Source: Terriglobia bacterium (GTDB lineage Bacteria > Acidobacteriota > Terriglobia > Acidiferrales > UBA7541). Taken from it: DNA of 42,806 nucleotides. The position numbers and the translations under genes were made by a program. Position 1 is the first letter of the stretch; each line of letters starts with the position of its first letter. Below, in pieces: positions 7,619 to 16,841 of the stretch. The notes beneath the pieces are model-generated. The model was not told the DNA's origin. It worked only from the letters and a program-made list of their open reading frames with translations, and made no database searches. The stretch is from assembly GCA_020073585.1 (NCBI GenBank), contig JAIQEV010000030.1, forward strand, positions 1-42,806. Direction: 5' to 3'.

Positions 7619-8127
7619 CAGGCGCCGGCGGCCGCGGCGCGCTCGCGGTAGAAGCGGATGAGGTCCAGCGCGACGCCTTGCGCGCCCAGTTGCCGGAGAA
7701 AGGCGGTCACCTGGCCGCGGTGGTAGCTGCCGTGATTGACCAGGTGCTGCAGCGCCTGCCAGAGCGGGAGAGACTGGCGATCACCATTGGGGTTGGGAAA
7801 CTCATGGACGCGCGCCAGATCCGCGGGCGTCAAACCGTTGACGAACTGCAGGAGGTCCGCTTCCACCGTCAGCCAGCGGGCGCGCAGATCGGCGAGCGCC
7901 GGAAACTGGGCGCCGGTAGGCCGCGTCGCCTGGAAGCGCCCGTGGAAGCGTTCATCCCAGATCCACTCCGCGCCCATAATGTGCGTCAGGGTGTCGCGCA
8001 CCGAAGGGAAGCTGGAGCGCAGGTCGCGCGTGAACTGTTCCGGGGTCAGCGCCGCGCAGGCGTCGAGAAGACGGTGATTGGCCCAGGAGTTGTATTCGTA
8101 GAGCAGGCGCATCTCTTCGGGCGTCAC
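7618..8127 (-). CDS. DinB-family four-helix-bundle protein
   Basis: A 169-residue member of the DinB/YfiT-like metal-binding superfamily. The usual histidine triad is visible: His49 (DTLTHIMGAE), His132 and His136 (NHGSYHRGQ). The N-terminal LYEYNSWANHRLL block is typical. Some members are thiol-dependent S-transferases, for example with bacillithiol or mycothiol; the substrate here is unknown. It sits between panB and panC, 38 bases after panB, and shares a base with panC, so it is co-expressed with pantothenate synthesis. Whether it has a metabolic link is unclear. Confidence 0.85.
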   Translation of the reverse strand: MTPEEMRLLYEYNSWANHRLLDACAALTPEQFTRDLRSSFPSVRDTLTHIMGAEWIWDERFHGRFQATRPTGAQFPALADLRARWLTVEADLLQFVNGLTPADLARVHEFPNPNGDRQSLPLWQALQHLVNHGSYHRGQVTAFLRQLGAQGVALDLIRFYRERAAAAGA

Positions 8128-8165
8128 GCGTCATCTCCTTCGGGATTTGCGGCCGGGCGCCGCGC

Positions 8166-9056
8166 TCAGCTCACCGCGCGGATCTTCTTCCCCTCGCTGG
8201 CCGCTTTGGGCATGTGGTAGGACTCGGCGTCCGAGGGGAATGTGCCGCCGCGCACGTCCTCGCAGTATTCGCGCACCGCGCCGGAGATGATTTCCCCGAC
8301 GTTGGCGTAGCGCCGCGCGAATTTCGGCGACGCGCCGAAGGTCAGCCCGATCAGGTCGTTGAGCACCAGCACCTGCCCGTCGCAATCCGGGCCCGCGCCG
8401 ATCCCGATCGTCGGGATGCGCAGGTCGGCGGTGATCTGCGCCGCCAGCTCCCGCGGCATGCCCTCAAGCACGATGGCGAAGGCCCCGGCGGCTTCCACGG
8501 CCCGCGCATCGCGCAGCACCTGCTCGGCCGCGTCCGGGGTCTTGCCCTGCACCCGGAAACCGCCCATGGCGTGCATGGACTGCGGCGTCAGCCCCACGTG
8601 GCCCATCACCGGAACTTCCGCTTCCACCAGCCGCGCGATCAGCTCCATGCGCCGCTCCCCGCCCTCGATCTTCACCGCTTCCGCCCCGGCTTCCTTCACG
8701 AAGCGCATGGCATTGCGCACCGCTTCGGGAAGCTCTGCGTGGTAGGTGCCGTAGGGCATATCCGCCACGATCAGCGCGCGGCGCGTCCCGCGGCGCACGG
8801 CCCGCGTGTGGTGCAGCATCTCCTCCAGCGTCACCGGCAGCGTGCTTTCGTAGCCCAGCACGGTCATGGCCAGCGAATCGCCCACCAGCAGTACGTCCAC
8901 CCCGGCTTCGTCCAGCAGGCGCGCCGAGGGATAGTCGTACGCCGTCACGCAGGTGATCTTGGCGCTGTTGGAAAGGGAATCGGGAGAAGCGTGCTTACGG
9001 CTGAGAATTTCGGGAACGGTTATCTTGCCGTTGCCCGCATGCGGACCGACGCTCAT
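8166..9056 (-). CDS. panB: 3-methyl-2-oxobutanoate hydroxymethyltransferase
   Basis: A 296-residue ketopantoate hydroxymethyltransferase, which makes ketopantoate from alpha-ketoisovalerate and methylene-tetrahydrofolate, the first committed step to pantothenate. Motifs are TAYDYPSARLLDEAGVD, LVGDSLAMTVLGY (metal ligand Asp60), VADMPYGTY, AVKIEGG, GHVGLTPQ and IGIGAGPDCDGQVLV. The ATG at 9056 is chosen because GGAGG lies five bases upstream; an upstream in-frame ATG at 9125 has no such signal and would add a non-conserved tail. It is the first gene of panB-dinB-panC. Confidence 0.97.
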   Translation of the reverse strand: MSVGPHAGNGKITVPEILSRKHASPDSLSNSAKITCVTAYDYPSARLLDEAGVDVLLVGDSLAMTVLGYESTLPVTLEEMLHHTRAVRRGTRRALIVADMPYGTYHAELPEAVRNAMRFVKEAGAEAVKIEGGERRMELIARLVEAEVPVMGHVGLTPQSMHAMGGFRVQGKTPDAAEQVLRDARAVEAAGAFAIVLEGMPRELAAQITADLRIPTIGIGAGPDCDGQVLVLNDLIGLTFGASPKFARRYANVGEIISGAVREYCEDVRGGTFPSDAESYHMPKAASEGKKIRAVS

Positions 9057-9170
9057 AGAGGCCTCCGGTGCCATTCCCATACTTCGGGATACAGCCCTGT
9101 ACCTGATCTTTTCAAAACATAACAAACCCCGGCCTGAAATGCCAGCGGATTTGCCAGAGGTGCGCGGCGG

Positions 9171-10334
9171 TTACCCCGGGTGCGGCGCCTGCGCCCGGCC
9201 CTTCCACTCGCCGCCCCGCCCGAGCCAGTAGCGCCCCGCGGAATCCAGCGTCGCCGCCAGATAGAACAGCGCCATCAGCGGCAGCAGCGGCGCCCACAGC
9301 AGGGATTGCCGGTAGAAGCGCAGCGCTGGCGCGAAGCTCGCGGCCATCAGCAGCCACGCCCCCAGCGCAACGAACCGCGCCGGACCGTGCGCGCCCAGCG
9401 CCAGAATCACCGGCGCCACGTACGTGACCAGCAGCCCCGCGACCGCTCCGCCCAGTTGCAGCGCGGAGTAGCGCAGTTGGGTGAAGGCCGTGCGCGCGAT
9501 CATCTGTTCGATTTCCCGGAAGCGGGCGTAGACCCGCACGCTCACGCTCGCCCGGCTCAGCCCCATCCAGATGCGCCCGCCGCTCTGCTTCACCGCGCGG
9601 GCCAGCGCGCAGTCGTCGATCACTTCCCCGCGGATCGCCTGGAAACCCCCGATGCGCTCGAGCGCTGCGCGGCGCAGCAGGATGCAGCCGCCCGCCGCTC
9701 CCGCGGTGTGCGCGCGCGGCTCGGCAATCCAGCGCGGCGGGTAGAGCTGCAGAAAGAAAAAGAGAAACGCGGGGATCAGTGCGCGCTCGGCAAACGTCCT
9801 GGTCTGCAGGAAAACCATCAGCGAGGCCAGGTCCAGGGCGTCGCATTCCGCGCGGCAGACCAGGCGCCGCAGCGTCTCCGGCGCGGGGACCACGTCCGCA
9901 TCCGTGAACCAGTAGAAGCCCGGCGCCGGCTCTGCGCCGCTGGCCACGCCCTGCGCCATGGCCCACACCTTGCCCGTCCAGCCCTCCGGCAGCGCCGCCG
10001 CCGCATGCACCCGCACGCGCTCCGCGCCGCCGCACTCGCGCGCGGCCTGCCGCGCAACCTCCGCCGTGCCGTCCTCGCTGTGGTCGTCCACCAGCACGAT
10101 CGCGAGCCGCCCGGGATAGTCCTGCCGCAGGAGCGCGCGGATCGTCCGCGCCACGTTCTCCGCCTCATTCCGCGCGGGAACGATGGCCACCACCGCGGGC
10201 CATTCCCGCGGCGCCTCCGCCGCTTCGCCATCCGCATCGAACCGCCGCACGCGCCAGTATCCGCCGCGTCCCGCCAGCAGATACACCCAGATCCCCAGGG
10301 AGAGAACGGCCACGATGAGAGAGACGGGCGGCAC
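9171..10334 (-). CDS. hpnB: HpnB-like glycosyltransferase family 2 membrane protein
   Basis: About 387 residues from a GTG at 10334. It opens with a membrane helix (LIVAVLSLGIWVYLL), then a GT2 catalytic domain: IVPARNEAENV (51-61), LVDDHSEDGT (81-90), and the metal-binding DAD motif Asp145-Ala-Asp147. IRGEVIDDCALA and ARTAFTQLRYSA match the hopanoid-associated HpnB family closely, as does FFFLQLYPPRW. The C-terminus has several membrane helices. The start is uncertain because no Shine-Dalgarno is visible; upstream frames run into the molybdenum hydroxylase gene. No squalene/hopene genes lie nearby, so the lipid link rests on similarity only. Confidence 0.85.
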   Translation of the reverse strand: MPPVSLIVAVLSLGIWVYLLAGRGGYWRVRRFDADGEAAEAPREWPAVVAIVPARNEAENVARTIRALLRQDYPGRLAIVLVDDHSEDGTAEVARQAARECGGAERVRVHAAAALPEGWTGKVWAMAQGVASGAEPAPGFYWFTDADVVPAPETLRRLVCRAECDALDLASLMVFLQTRTFAERALIPAFLFFFLQLYPPRWIAEPRAHTAGAAGGCILLRRAALERIGGFQAIRGEVIDDCALARAVKQSGGRIWMGLSRASVSVRVYARFREIEQMIARTAFTQLRYSALQLGGAVAGLLVTYVAPVILALGAHGPARFVALGAWLLMAASFAPALRFYRQSLLWAPLLPLMALFYLAATLDSAGRYWLGRGGEWKGRAQAPHPG

Positions 10335-10401
10335 GGCTGTTAGAGGATAGGCGAGCTTTGCCGGCGAAACAAACGGGCAGCCATTTTGCCGCCGCCGGCA
10401 G

Positions 10402-12618
10402 TTACGCCAGGTCCGCAGCGCGGATCGGCAGCCGCCGCACGCGCTTGCCCGTGGCCGCAAAGAGTGCGTTGCACAGCGCCGGCGCAATCACCGGCACGGC
10501 CGGCTCGCCGATCCCCGTCGGCTTTTCGCTGCTGGCCACGATGTGCACCTCGACCTGCGGCGCTTCCGGGATGCGCAGCATCTCGTAATTGTGGAAGTTG
10601 CTCTGCGCCACCCGCCCGCGCTCGATGGTGATGGCGTCCTTCAGCGCCGCGGTCAGCCCGTAGATCGCCGCGCTCTCCACCTGCGCCCGCACGCCCTGCG
10701 GATTCACCGCCCGGCCCACGTCCACCGCCGCCACCACCCGCGTCACCCGCACCGCGCCCTTCTTCACGCTGGCCTCGATCACCGCCGCCGCGTAGGAATT
10801 GAACGAAAAATACCCGGCGATGCCCCGGCCCGTCCCCTTCGCCGGAGGCTTGCTCCATCCGGCCTTTTCCGCGGCCAGTTGCAGCACGCCCTTCAGCCGC
10901 GCCGTGTCCACTGGGTCGCCCGTCGGCGAAGCGAAGTCCGGGATCTTGCGGTCCTCGCCGATCAGCCGCAGGCGGAATTCCAGCGGGTCGGCCTTGGCCG
11001 CCGCGGCCAGTTCATCCACGAAGCTCTCCACCACGAAGCCGCAGCCCGAATTTTCCACCGAACGCCACCACGCCCGCGGCACGCTCGCTTTCCCCAGCGT
11101 GTATTCCACGCGGTAGCCCGCCGCGCGATAGGGCAGGAACGCCGCCATCGCGAATTCGCTGGCCTCCGGCTTTTCCGCCCCGTCCTTCTCCCACACCGCG
11201 GCGATCGACGTCGAGGTCTGGAAATGCTTCCACGCCGCGAGCCCTCCCTTGTCGTCCAGCGCCGCGGCCATGCGGTGCAGGGAGGCCGGGCGGTAGAAGC
11301 AGTGCTGCAAATCGTCCTCGCGCGTCCACAGCACCATCACCGGCCGGCCCACGGCCTTGGACACCTGCGCCGCTTCGGCCACGAAATCCGCCTGGTAGCG
11401 CCGCCCGAAGCCGCCGCCCATCAGCGTGGTGTGCACGGTGACCGTCTCCGGCTTCAGTCCCGTGACCTGCGCGATGATGTCGCGCGCCCACTGCGGGGCC
11501 TGCGAGGGCACCCAGGCTTCGGCGCCGTCGCCGCGCACGTGCACCGTGCAGTTCATCGGCTCCATGCAGGCGTGCGCCGCGAACGGCACTTCGTAGTCCG
11601 CCTTCACGATGCGGTTTGCGGCCGCGGCCAGCGCGGCTTCCGCGTCGCCCTCGTTGCGATACACCTTGCCGGGCTTCGCCGCGTTCTCCAGGAACTGCTG
11701 GCGCAGCCCCGCGCTCGATTCTGCCGCGGCTGCCCCTTCGTCCCAGGTAATCTGCAGCGCCTTGCGCCCCTGCATGGCCGCCCAGGAGGAATCGGCCACC
11801 ACGGCCACGCCGCCCGCGGTGAACGCGCCCTGGCCAATGGCGTCAATGGCCACCACTTCGCGCACTCCGGCGACGGCCTTGGCCTTCGCCGCGTCGAACT
11901 TCGCCACCTTCCCCCCGAAGACCGGGCAGCGCGCAACAACCGCGTAGAGCATTCCCGGCGTCCGCGCATCCAGCCCGAAGCGCGCCGTGCCGTCGCTCTT
12001 GGCGCGTGCATCCACGCGCTGCGTGTCGTGGCCGACAAGGGTGAACTCGGCCGAGTTCTTCAGCGGCACGGTGCTGAAATCCGGGATGGGCAGCTTGGCC
12101 GCCTCTTCCACCAGCTCGCCGTAGCGGAAAATCTTCTTGCGCGCCCCATGGAGCACCGCGCCGTTTTCCGCCTTGCAGGTGTCGCGGTTCACGCTCCAGC
12201 GCTGCGCCGCCGCCGTCAGGAGCATCTCCCGCGCCGCCGCTCCCGCGCGCCGCAGCGGCAGCCAGGACTCCGGCACGCTGCTGCTGCCCCCTGTGCCGTG
12301 CTCGTAGATCGCAGGATCGGTCGGCGCCTGCTCCACGCTCACGCTCTTCCAGTCCACGCACAGCTCTTCCGCCAGGATCATCGGCAGCGCGGTCATCACC
12401 CCCTGGCCCATCTCCGACTTGGCCAGGATCAGCGTCACCCGGTTATCCGCGGCGATGCGCACCCAGGCGTTGAACGGGTTGGGGGTCTTCTTTTCCTGGT
12501 CCTCGGCTTCGCCGGCGAAGGCGCGGAAGGGCAGGTGGAAGCCGACGACCAGCGCCGCGCCTCCCTTGGCTGTGGTCTTGAGAAACGTACGCCGATTCAA
12601 AAGAGCCGATGTAGTCAT
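10402..12618 (-). CDS. Molybdopterin-binding large subunit of a xanthine dehydrogenase-family hydroxylase (IorB-like)
   Basis: A 738-residue large subunit that binds the molybdopterin cofactor and carries the substrate site. The N-terminus (NRRTFLKTTAKGGAALVVG) is a twin-arginine-like export signal, as in isoquinoline 1-oxidoreductase and periplasmic aldehyde dehydrogenase types. Visible family motifs are KSEMGQGVMTALPMILAEE, MGGGFGRRYQ, RSVENSGCGFVVESFVDE and the C-terminal GIGEPAVPVIAPA, whose Glu is the general base of the family. The ATG at 12618 has AGGAGG nine bases upstream. The [2Fe-2S] subunit gene is directly upstream. The substrate cannot be named; an aldehyde or N-heterocycle is likely. 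Confidence 0.9.
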   Translation of the reverse strand: MTTSALLNRRTFLKTTAKGGAALVVGFHLPFRAFAGEAEDQEKKTPNPFNAWVRIAADNRVTLILAKSEMGQGVMTALPMILAEELCVDWKSVSVEQAPTDPAIYEHGTGGSSSVPESWLPLRRAGAAAREMLLTAAAQRWSVNRDTCKAENGAVLHGARKKIFRYGELVEEAAKLPIPDFSTVPLKNSAEFTLVGHDTQRVDARAKSDGTARFGLDARTPGMLYAVVARCPVFGGKVAKFDAAKAKAVAGVREVVAIDAIGQGAFTAGGVAVVADSSWAAMQGRKALQITWDEGAAAAESSAGLRQQFLENAAKPGKVYRNEGDAEAALAAAANRIVKADYEVPFAAHACMEPMNCTVHVRGDGAEAWVPSQAPQWARDIIAQVTGLKPETVTVHTTLMGGGFGRRYQADFVAEAAQVSKAVGRPVMVLWTREDDLQHCFYRPASLHRMAAALDDKGGLAAWKHFQTSTSIAAVWEKDGAEKPEASEFAMAAFLPYRAAGYRVEYTLGKASVPRAWWRSVENSGCGFVVESFVDELAAAAKADPLEFRLRLIGEDRKIPDFASPTGDPVDTARLKGVLQLAAEKAGWSKPPAKGTGRGIAGYFSFNSYAAAVIEASVKKGAVRVTRVVAAVDVGRAVNPQGVRAQVESAAIYGLTAALKDAITIERGRVAQSNFHNYEMLRIPEAPQVEVHIVASSEKPTGIGEPAVPVIAPALCNALFAATGKRVRRLPIRAADLA

Positions 12619-12739
12619 GGCGAGAGACCTCCTGGAGGACAGGGCAGGGAATAATTCCGATGGTTCGGCGCGACGGCCCGTCTGGCGGATAAGCGGCACT
12701 CCGGGACACTCGCCCCGGGCCGGCCGCGCGCGGGCGCCT

Positions 12740-13234
12740 TTAGCGCGCCGCGGCTTTTTCCCTTTCCTTGGCCGCGCCGCCGTGCAGCTCCGCCGCGCGG
12801 TGAATGGCCTTGCGGATGCGCTGGTAAGTGCCGCAGCGGCAGATATTGCCCTTCATGGCGTCGTCAATGTCCGCATCCGACGGATGGGGTTTCTTGGCCA
12901 GCAGCGCCGCCGCGGACATGATCTGCCCGGACTGGCAGTAGCCGCACTGCGGCACGTCGATTTCCACCCACGCCTGCTGCACGGGATGGCTGGCGTCCGC
13001 GGCCAGCCCCTCGATGGTCGTTACGTGCTTGCCGGCCACGCTGGAGACTGCCGTGATGCAGGAGCGCGTGGCCTCCCCGTTCACATGCACGGTGCAGGCG
13101 CCGCACAGCGCCATGCCGCAGCCGAATTTCGTGCCCGTCAGGTTCAGCGTGTCGCGCAGCACCCAGAGCAACGGCATCTCCGGGCTGACGTCCACACTCT
13201 GCGGTTTTCCGTTCAATGTGAAGGTGATGGCCAT
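12740..13234 (-). CDS. [2Fe-2S] small subunit of a molybdenum hydroxylase (IorA-like)
   Basis: A 164-residue electron-transfer subunit with two [2Fe-2S] clusters. The plant-ferredoxin-type cluster is CGMALCGAC plus a distal Cys (EATRSC). The second, helical domain has [12 protein letters not shown] and [14 protein letters not shown]. The ATG at 13234 follows GGAGGAGG at five bases. It has no export signal of its own, as expected if it travels with the Tat-signal-bearing large subunit. No FAD subunit gene is present, so the electron acceptor is probably a cytochrome or another external carrier. The 121-base gap to the large-subunit gene holds GC-rich inverted repeats. Confidence 0.92.
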   Translation of the reverse strand: MAITFTLNGKPQSVDVSPEMPLLWVLRDTLNLTGTKFGCGMALCGACTVHVNGEATRSCITAVSSVAGKHVTTIEGLAADASHPVQQAWVEIDVPQCGYCQSGQIMSAAALLAKKPHPSDADIDDAMKGNICRCGTYQRIRKAIHRAAELHGGAAKEREKAAAR

Positions 13235-13332
13235 GAGGACCTCCTCCGCGAGCCCGCCTATCCTACCGCAACTCCCCCGGGGATGAAAATCGCGGATTCG
13301 CCCGGCGGGGATTCGCCCCGCGGGGACGCCGT

Positions 13333-16300
13333 TCAGGCGGGCGCCACGTCCGCCGGGGGTTCCGGCTCGACCCCGCGCCAGCCCACCGGTCGCCCGCTCA
13401 CCGCTTCCTTCACCGAGCGGAACAGCACCACGTACATCAGTTGCCGGTAGTAGAAGCGCTGCAGCAGCACCGGCACCAGCAGCGTCCAATCCTCGCCGCG
13501 CTCCAGCGCGAACGCCACCACGCAGGTGAACACGTCGATCAGCAGGAAGCCCAGGAAGAACAGCACCGACTTCTCGACGTCCGCCGCGGTCCAGATCTGC
13601 GGCAGCCGCAGCACGTGCAGTTGCGCCAGCGCCCACAGCCCCACCGACCCCAGGAACATCAGGTCGATCACCGGGGAGATCAGCGGCAGCATCAACTGGA
13701 ACACGAAAATGTTGGGCAGCGCGATGGACCCCAGCGTCCCGTACTTCGGCCGGAACAGCGTGTCGCGGTGTTTCCAGAACGCCTGCAGCGTCCCGAACGT
13801 CCAGCGGAAGCGCTGCCCCACCAGCGCCGCCGCCGTTTCCGGGGCGTCGGTCCAGGCGATGGCCTCTTCTTCGTATCCGATCCGCCAGCCCAGCCGCCGG
13901 ATGGCGATGGTCAGGTCGGCGTCCTCGGCCACCGTGTCCGCGGTGATCCCGCCGGCCGCCGCGATGGCCTCTTTGCGCCAGGCCCCCAGCGCTCCCGGCA
14001 CCACGGTGATGCAGTTCAGCAAATCGAAGGCGCGCTTCTCCATGTTCTGGCTGGTGATGTACTCCAGCGCCTGCCAGCGCGTGAGCCAGCGCGTGCGATT
14101 GCCCACCTTCACGTTTCCGGCCATGGCCCCCACCCGCGCATCCGCAAAATGGCGCAGCAGCTTGGGCACCGCGTCCGGCTCCACTTCCGTATCCGCGTCG
14201 ATGGTGACCACGATCTCCGTGACCGCCTCGGCCATGGCGCGGTTCAGCGCCGCCGATTTCCCGCGGTTGGCCTGGTGCAGGATGCGCACCCGCGGGTCCT
14301 TCCCGAAGTGCTCGTCCAGCAGCGCGCCCGTGCGGTCCACCGAGCCGTCGTTCACCACGATGACCCGCAGGTCCGGCGCGCGCGAGGCCAGCGCCGCCGT
14401 CACCGTCTCCACGATCACGTCCTCTTCGTTATGCGCTGGGATCAGCACGGTCACCGACGGCGGCGGCTGCGCCAGCGCCGCGCGGTCCGGGCGCATCTTC
14501 TCCACCAGCGCCAGCAATCCGATAATCAGCGCGCGCCCGCTCACCAGCACGATCCCTGCCACGAACAGCGTGCTCATCCCCAGGCGCAGCCAGTGATACA
14601 GCCCGAAGACGAATCCGTCGGCGCGGGCCTCCAGCTTCTCGCGCGGGCTCAGCGGCAGCATCACCTCCGCGCGCGTCTTGCCCAGCAGCTCCGAGACCGA
14701 GACCAGCTGGTAGCCCTGCGCCCGCAGCCCGTCGATGATCCGCGGCAGCGCCAGCACCGTCTGGCTGCGGTCGCCCCCGCCGTCGTGCAGCAGCATGATG
14801 TTTCCCCGCTTCGCCTGCCGCAGGGCCTCCGTGACGATCTGCTCCGCCGGGATCTGCCGGCCCTCCGGCTGCCGCCAGTCCTGCGGGTCGATCCGCGAGC
14901 CCACCAGCAGATAGCCCATCTCCTGCGGGATCGGCAGCCGCTCCACCTCCTCCGCGTATTCCGGCTGGTGGTCGATGCCGTAGGGCGGGCGGAAGAGGAT
15001 GGACTTCACGCCCAGGCGGCTCGCCAGCAGGCGCTGCGTCAGGTTCAGCTCGATGCGCAGTTGCGCGTGGGAGATTTCGTCGAAGCGCGGATGCGTGTAG
15101 GTGTGATTGCCGATCTCGTGCCCTTCCGCGTATTCCTGCTTCAGCAGTTGCGGCGCGCGGCTGCCCTCGTCGCCGATCACGAAGAAGGCCGCCGGCGCCT
15201 TCTTCTCTTTCAGGATCTTCAGAATGTCCGGCGTCCAGCGCGTGTCCGGGCCGTCGTCGAAGGAGATCGCAATTTTCCCGCGTGCCGCTCCGACCTGCTC
15301 GATGTTGTAGGAGAGCGGGTAGGCCGTGTAGGTTTCCGCGGTGAGCAGGTCCGTGGCCGCGTCGTAGCCGATCGTCCGCCGCCCTTCCTTGGGCGTGTCC
15401 GTGATCCGCCAGATGTCGCCGTCGCCCTGCAGGATCAGGTCCGGCCCCGGCGGTACCGGCTCGAGTTTGGCGCGCGCCGCGTCGTCCGGGCGCGTGGCAT
15501 CCCAGATGGCCCACAGCGAAGTGTCCGCCGAGCCCAGCCGCCACAGCGCCGTCCCCTGCACCCCCGCGCGCTCGCTCGCCCGCAGTTGGTTGTAGGCCGT
15601 CACCCCGTCCAGCATCCACACCTGGTGCACGTGGTTGTGATCGTCGGAGTAGGAGTAATGCGGGTTCAGCGACTCCGCGTCGAATTCCACCTGCGATTCC
15701 GATTCGTACGCCCGCAACAGCGCTTCCTGCACGCTCAGGCTTTCCGCCGGCTCATGCGCTTTGGCCGGGGCCTCCGACCAGTCGTAGGCGTAGTTCGCGA
15801 TGGCCATCACGATCTTCGACGGCGGCACCACCCGCGCCACCTGCCGCAGGTTCTCCACGAACCAGTCCTGCGCCGCCACCGGCCCCGGCGGCGAGGTCAG
15901 CCAGTGCTGGTCGTAGTTCATCAGGATGATGGCGTCGCATTGCGCCCCGAAGTATCCGTAGTCGTAGTCCGCATCCCGCGCCGGCAGCGCCACCATCAGC
16001 TTCAAGCCCACCGCGTGCAGCGCCGGCCCCAGCTCCCCCACGAATTGCCGGAAGTGATGCTGGCTCGCCTGCGGCACTTCCTCGAAATCCACCACGATCC
16101 CGGCCTGCCGCGCGCGCACCGCGTATTCCGCCAGATCCCGCGTCAGCCGTTGCCGCGCCGCCGGATTCCCCAGCAGCGCCGCCAGCTCTTTCACCCGCCA
16201 GTTCAGCCCGTCGTAGTTGTTCACCAGCCCCATGATCGGCATCTCGACGTTCGCCGAGCGCATCCACTGGTGCAGCTTGTCTCCGCGCAGCAGCCCCAGC

Positions 16301-16755
16301 GCCTCTTCCGGCGACGCCGCAAAGACCTGGTTGCGCTCGTAATCCACCACCGTCAGCCCGCCGTCCGGCCGCACCGCGTGCAGTTGCTCGGGGATGAGCA
16401 GGTCGATGTCCTTGTAGTGATGCTTCAGCGTCGCCAGGCTCGTCGGGTCCCAGCTCACGAAAAACGCCGCGCGAAAGGGATCGTATTTCTCTGGCACCTT
16501 GCCGATGCTCTCCACCCGCCGCTTGCGCCGTTCCCGCACCGCCGTGGTCTTCGCGCCCTTCTTCGCCGGCACCGCGTGGTACCCCGGTCGCCCGCCCGGC
16601 TGCAGCACCGCCGGCAGATAGACCGGAATCACGATGGTGATGAAGAAATAGACCAGCAGCACGGTCGCCACGCCCGCGCAGATCTCCAGCACCCGGCTGG
16701 TTCGCCGCCAGCGTACGCGCTCGGCGTCATAGAAGATGGGTTTTCGCTGTTTCAT
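13333..16755 (-). CDS. Trifunctional GH18-like / polysaccharide deacetylase / GT2 synthase membrane protein
   Basis: An 1140-residue single polypeptide. Residues 24-48 are a membrane helix. About 90-430 are a GH18-like barrel with IVVDFEEV (220-227; acidic pair near the catalytic position), ILMNYDQHW and a terminal ALWRLGS strand. About 495-690 are a CE4 deacetylase with ISFDDGPD (metal Asp501), HTYTH (551-555), RPPYG (589-593) and LLHDGGG. About 720-750 are transmembrane. About 766-1000 are a processive GT2 synthase with [14 protein letters not shown] (853-855), AEDAD and QRFRW (981-985), followed by helices to 1116. Synthesis, deacetylation and cleavage of a beta-linked amino-sugar polymer (chitin- or PNAG-like) is the natural reading. 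The ribosome binding site is weak. Confidence 0.88.
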   Translation of the reverse strand: MKQRKPIFYDAERVRWRRTSRVLEICAGVATVLLVYFFITIVIPVYLPAVLQPGGRPGYHAVPAKKGAKTTAVRERRKRRVESIGKVPEKYDPFRAAFFVSWDPTSLATLKHHYKDIDLLIPEQLHAVRPDGGLTVVDYERNQVFAASPEEALGLLRGDKLHQWMRSANVEMPIMGLVNNYDGLNWRVKELAALLGNPAARQRLTRDLAEYAVRARQAGIVVDFEEVPQASQHHFRQFVGELGPALHAVGLKLMVALPARDADYDYGYFGAQCDAIILMNYDQHWLTSPPGPVAAQDWFVENLRQVARVVPPSKIVMAIANYAYDWSEAPAKAHEPAESLSVQEALLRAYESESQVEFDAESLNPHYSYSDDHNHVHQVWMLDGVTAYNQLRASERAGVQGTALWRLGSADTSLWAIWDATRPDDAARAKLEPVPPGPDLILQGDGDIWRITDTPKEGRRTIGYDAATDLLTAETYTAYPLSYNIEQVGAARGKIAISFDDGPDTRWTPDILKILKEKKAPAAFFVIGDEGSRAPQLLKQEYAEGHEIGNHTYTHPRFDEISHAQLRIELNLTQRLLASRLGVKSILFRPPYGIDHQPEYAEEVERLPIPQEMGYLLVGSRIDPQDWRQPEGRQIPAEQIVTEALRQAKRGNIMLLHDGGGDRSQTVLALPRIIDGLRAQGYQLVSVSELLGKTRAEVMLPLSPREKLEARADGFVFGLYHWLRLGMSTLFVAGIVLVSGRALIIGLLALVEKMRPDRAALAQPPPSVTVLIPAHNEEDVIVETVTAALASRAPDLRVIVVNDGSVDRTGALLDEHFGKDPRVRILHQANRGKSAALNRAMAEAVTEIVVTIDADTEVEPDAVPKLLRHFADARVGAMAGNVKVGNRTRWLTRWQALEYITSQNMEKRAFDLLNCITVVPGALGAWRKEAIAAAGGITADTVAEDADLTIAIRRLGWRIGYEEEAIAWTDAPETAAALVGQRFRWTFGTLQAFWKHRDTLFRPKYGTLGSIALPNIFVFQLMLPLISPVIDLMFLGSVGLWALAQLHVLRLPQIWTAADVEKSVLFFLGFLLIDVFTCVVAFALERGEDWTLLVPVLLQRFYYRQLMYVVLFRSVKEAVSGRPVGWRGVEPEPPADVAPA

Positions 16756-16841
16756 CTAATCTTTCAAGCTAGCCGCCCGCGGGGGGCCTGTCAATCTTTC
16801 CCCGCCTGCGCGATTCCTGCCCGTGCCCCTCCTGAGGTACC

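Noticed and set aside
12619-12739. Gap between the two molybdenum hydroxylase genes as a terminator
   Set aside because: Only GC-rich inverted repeats without a T-run; the subunits are expected to be co-transcribed.
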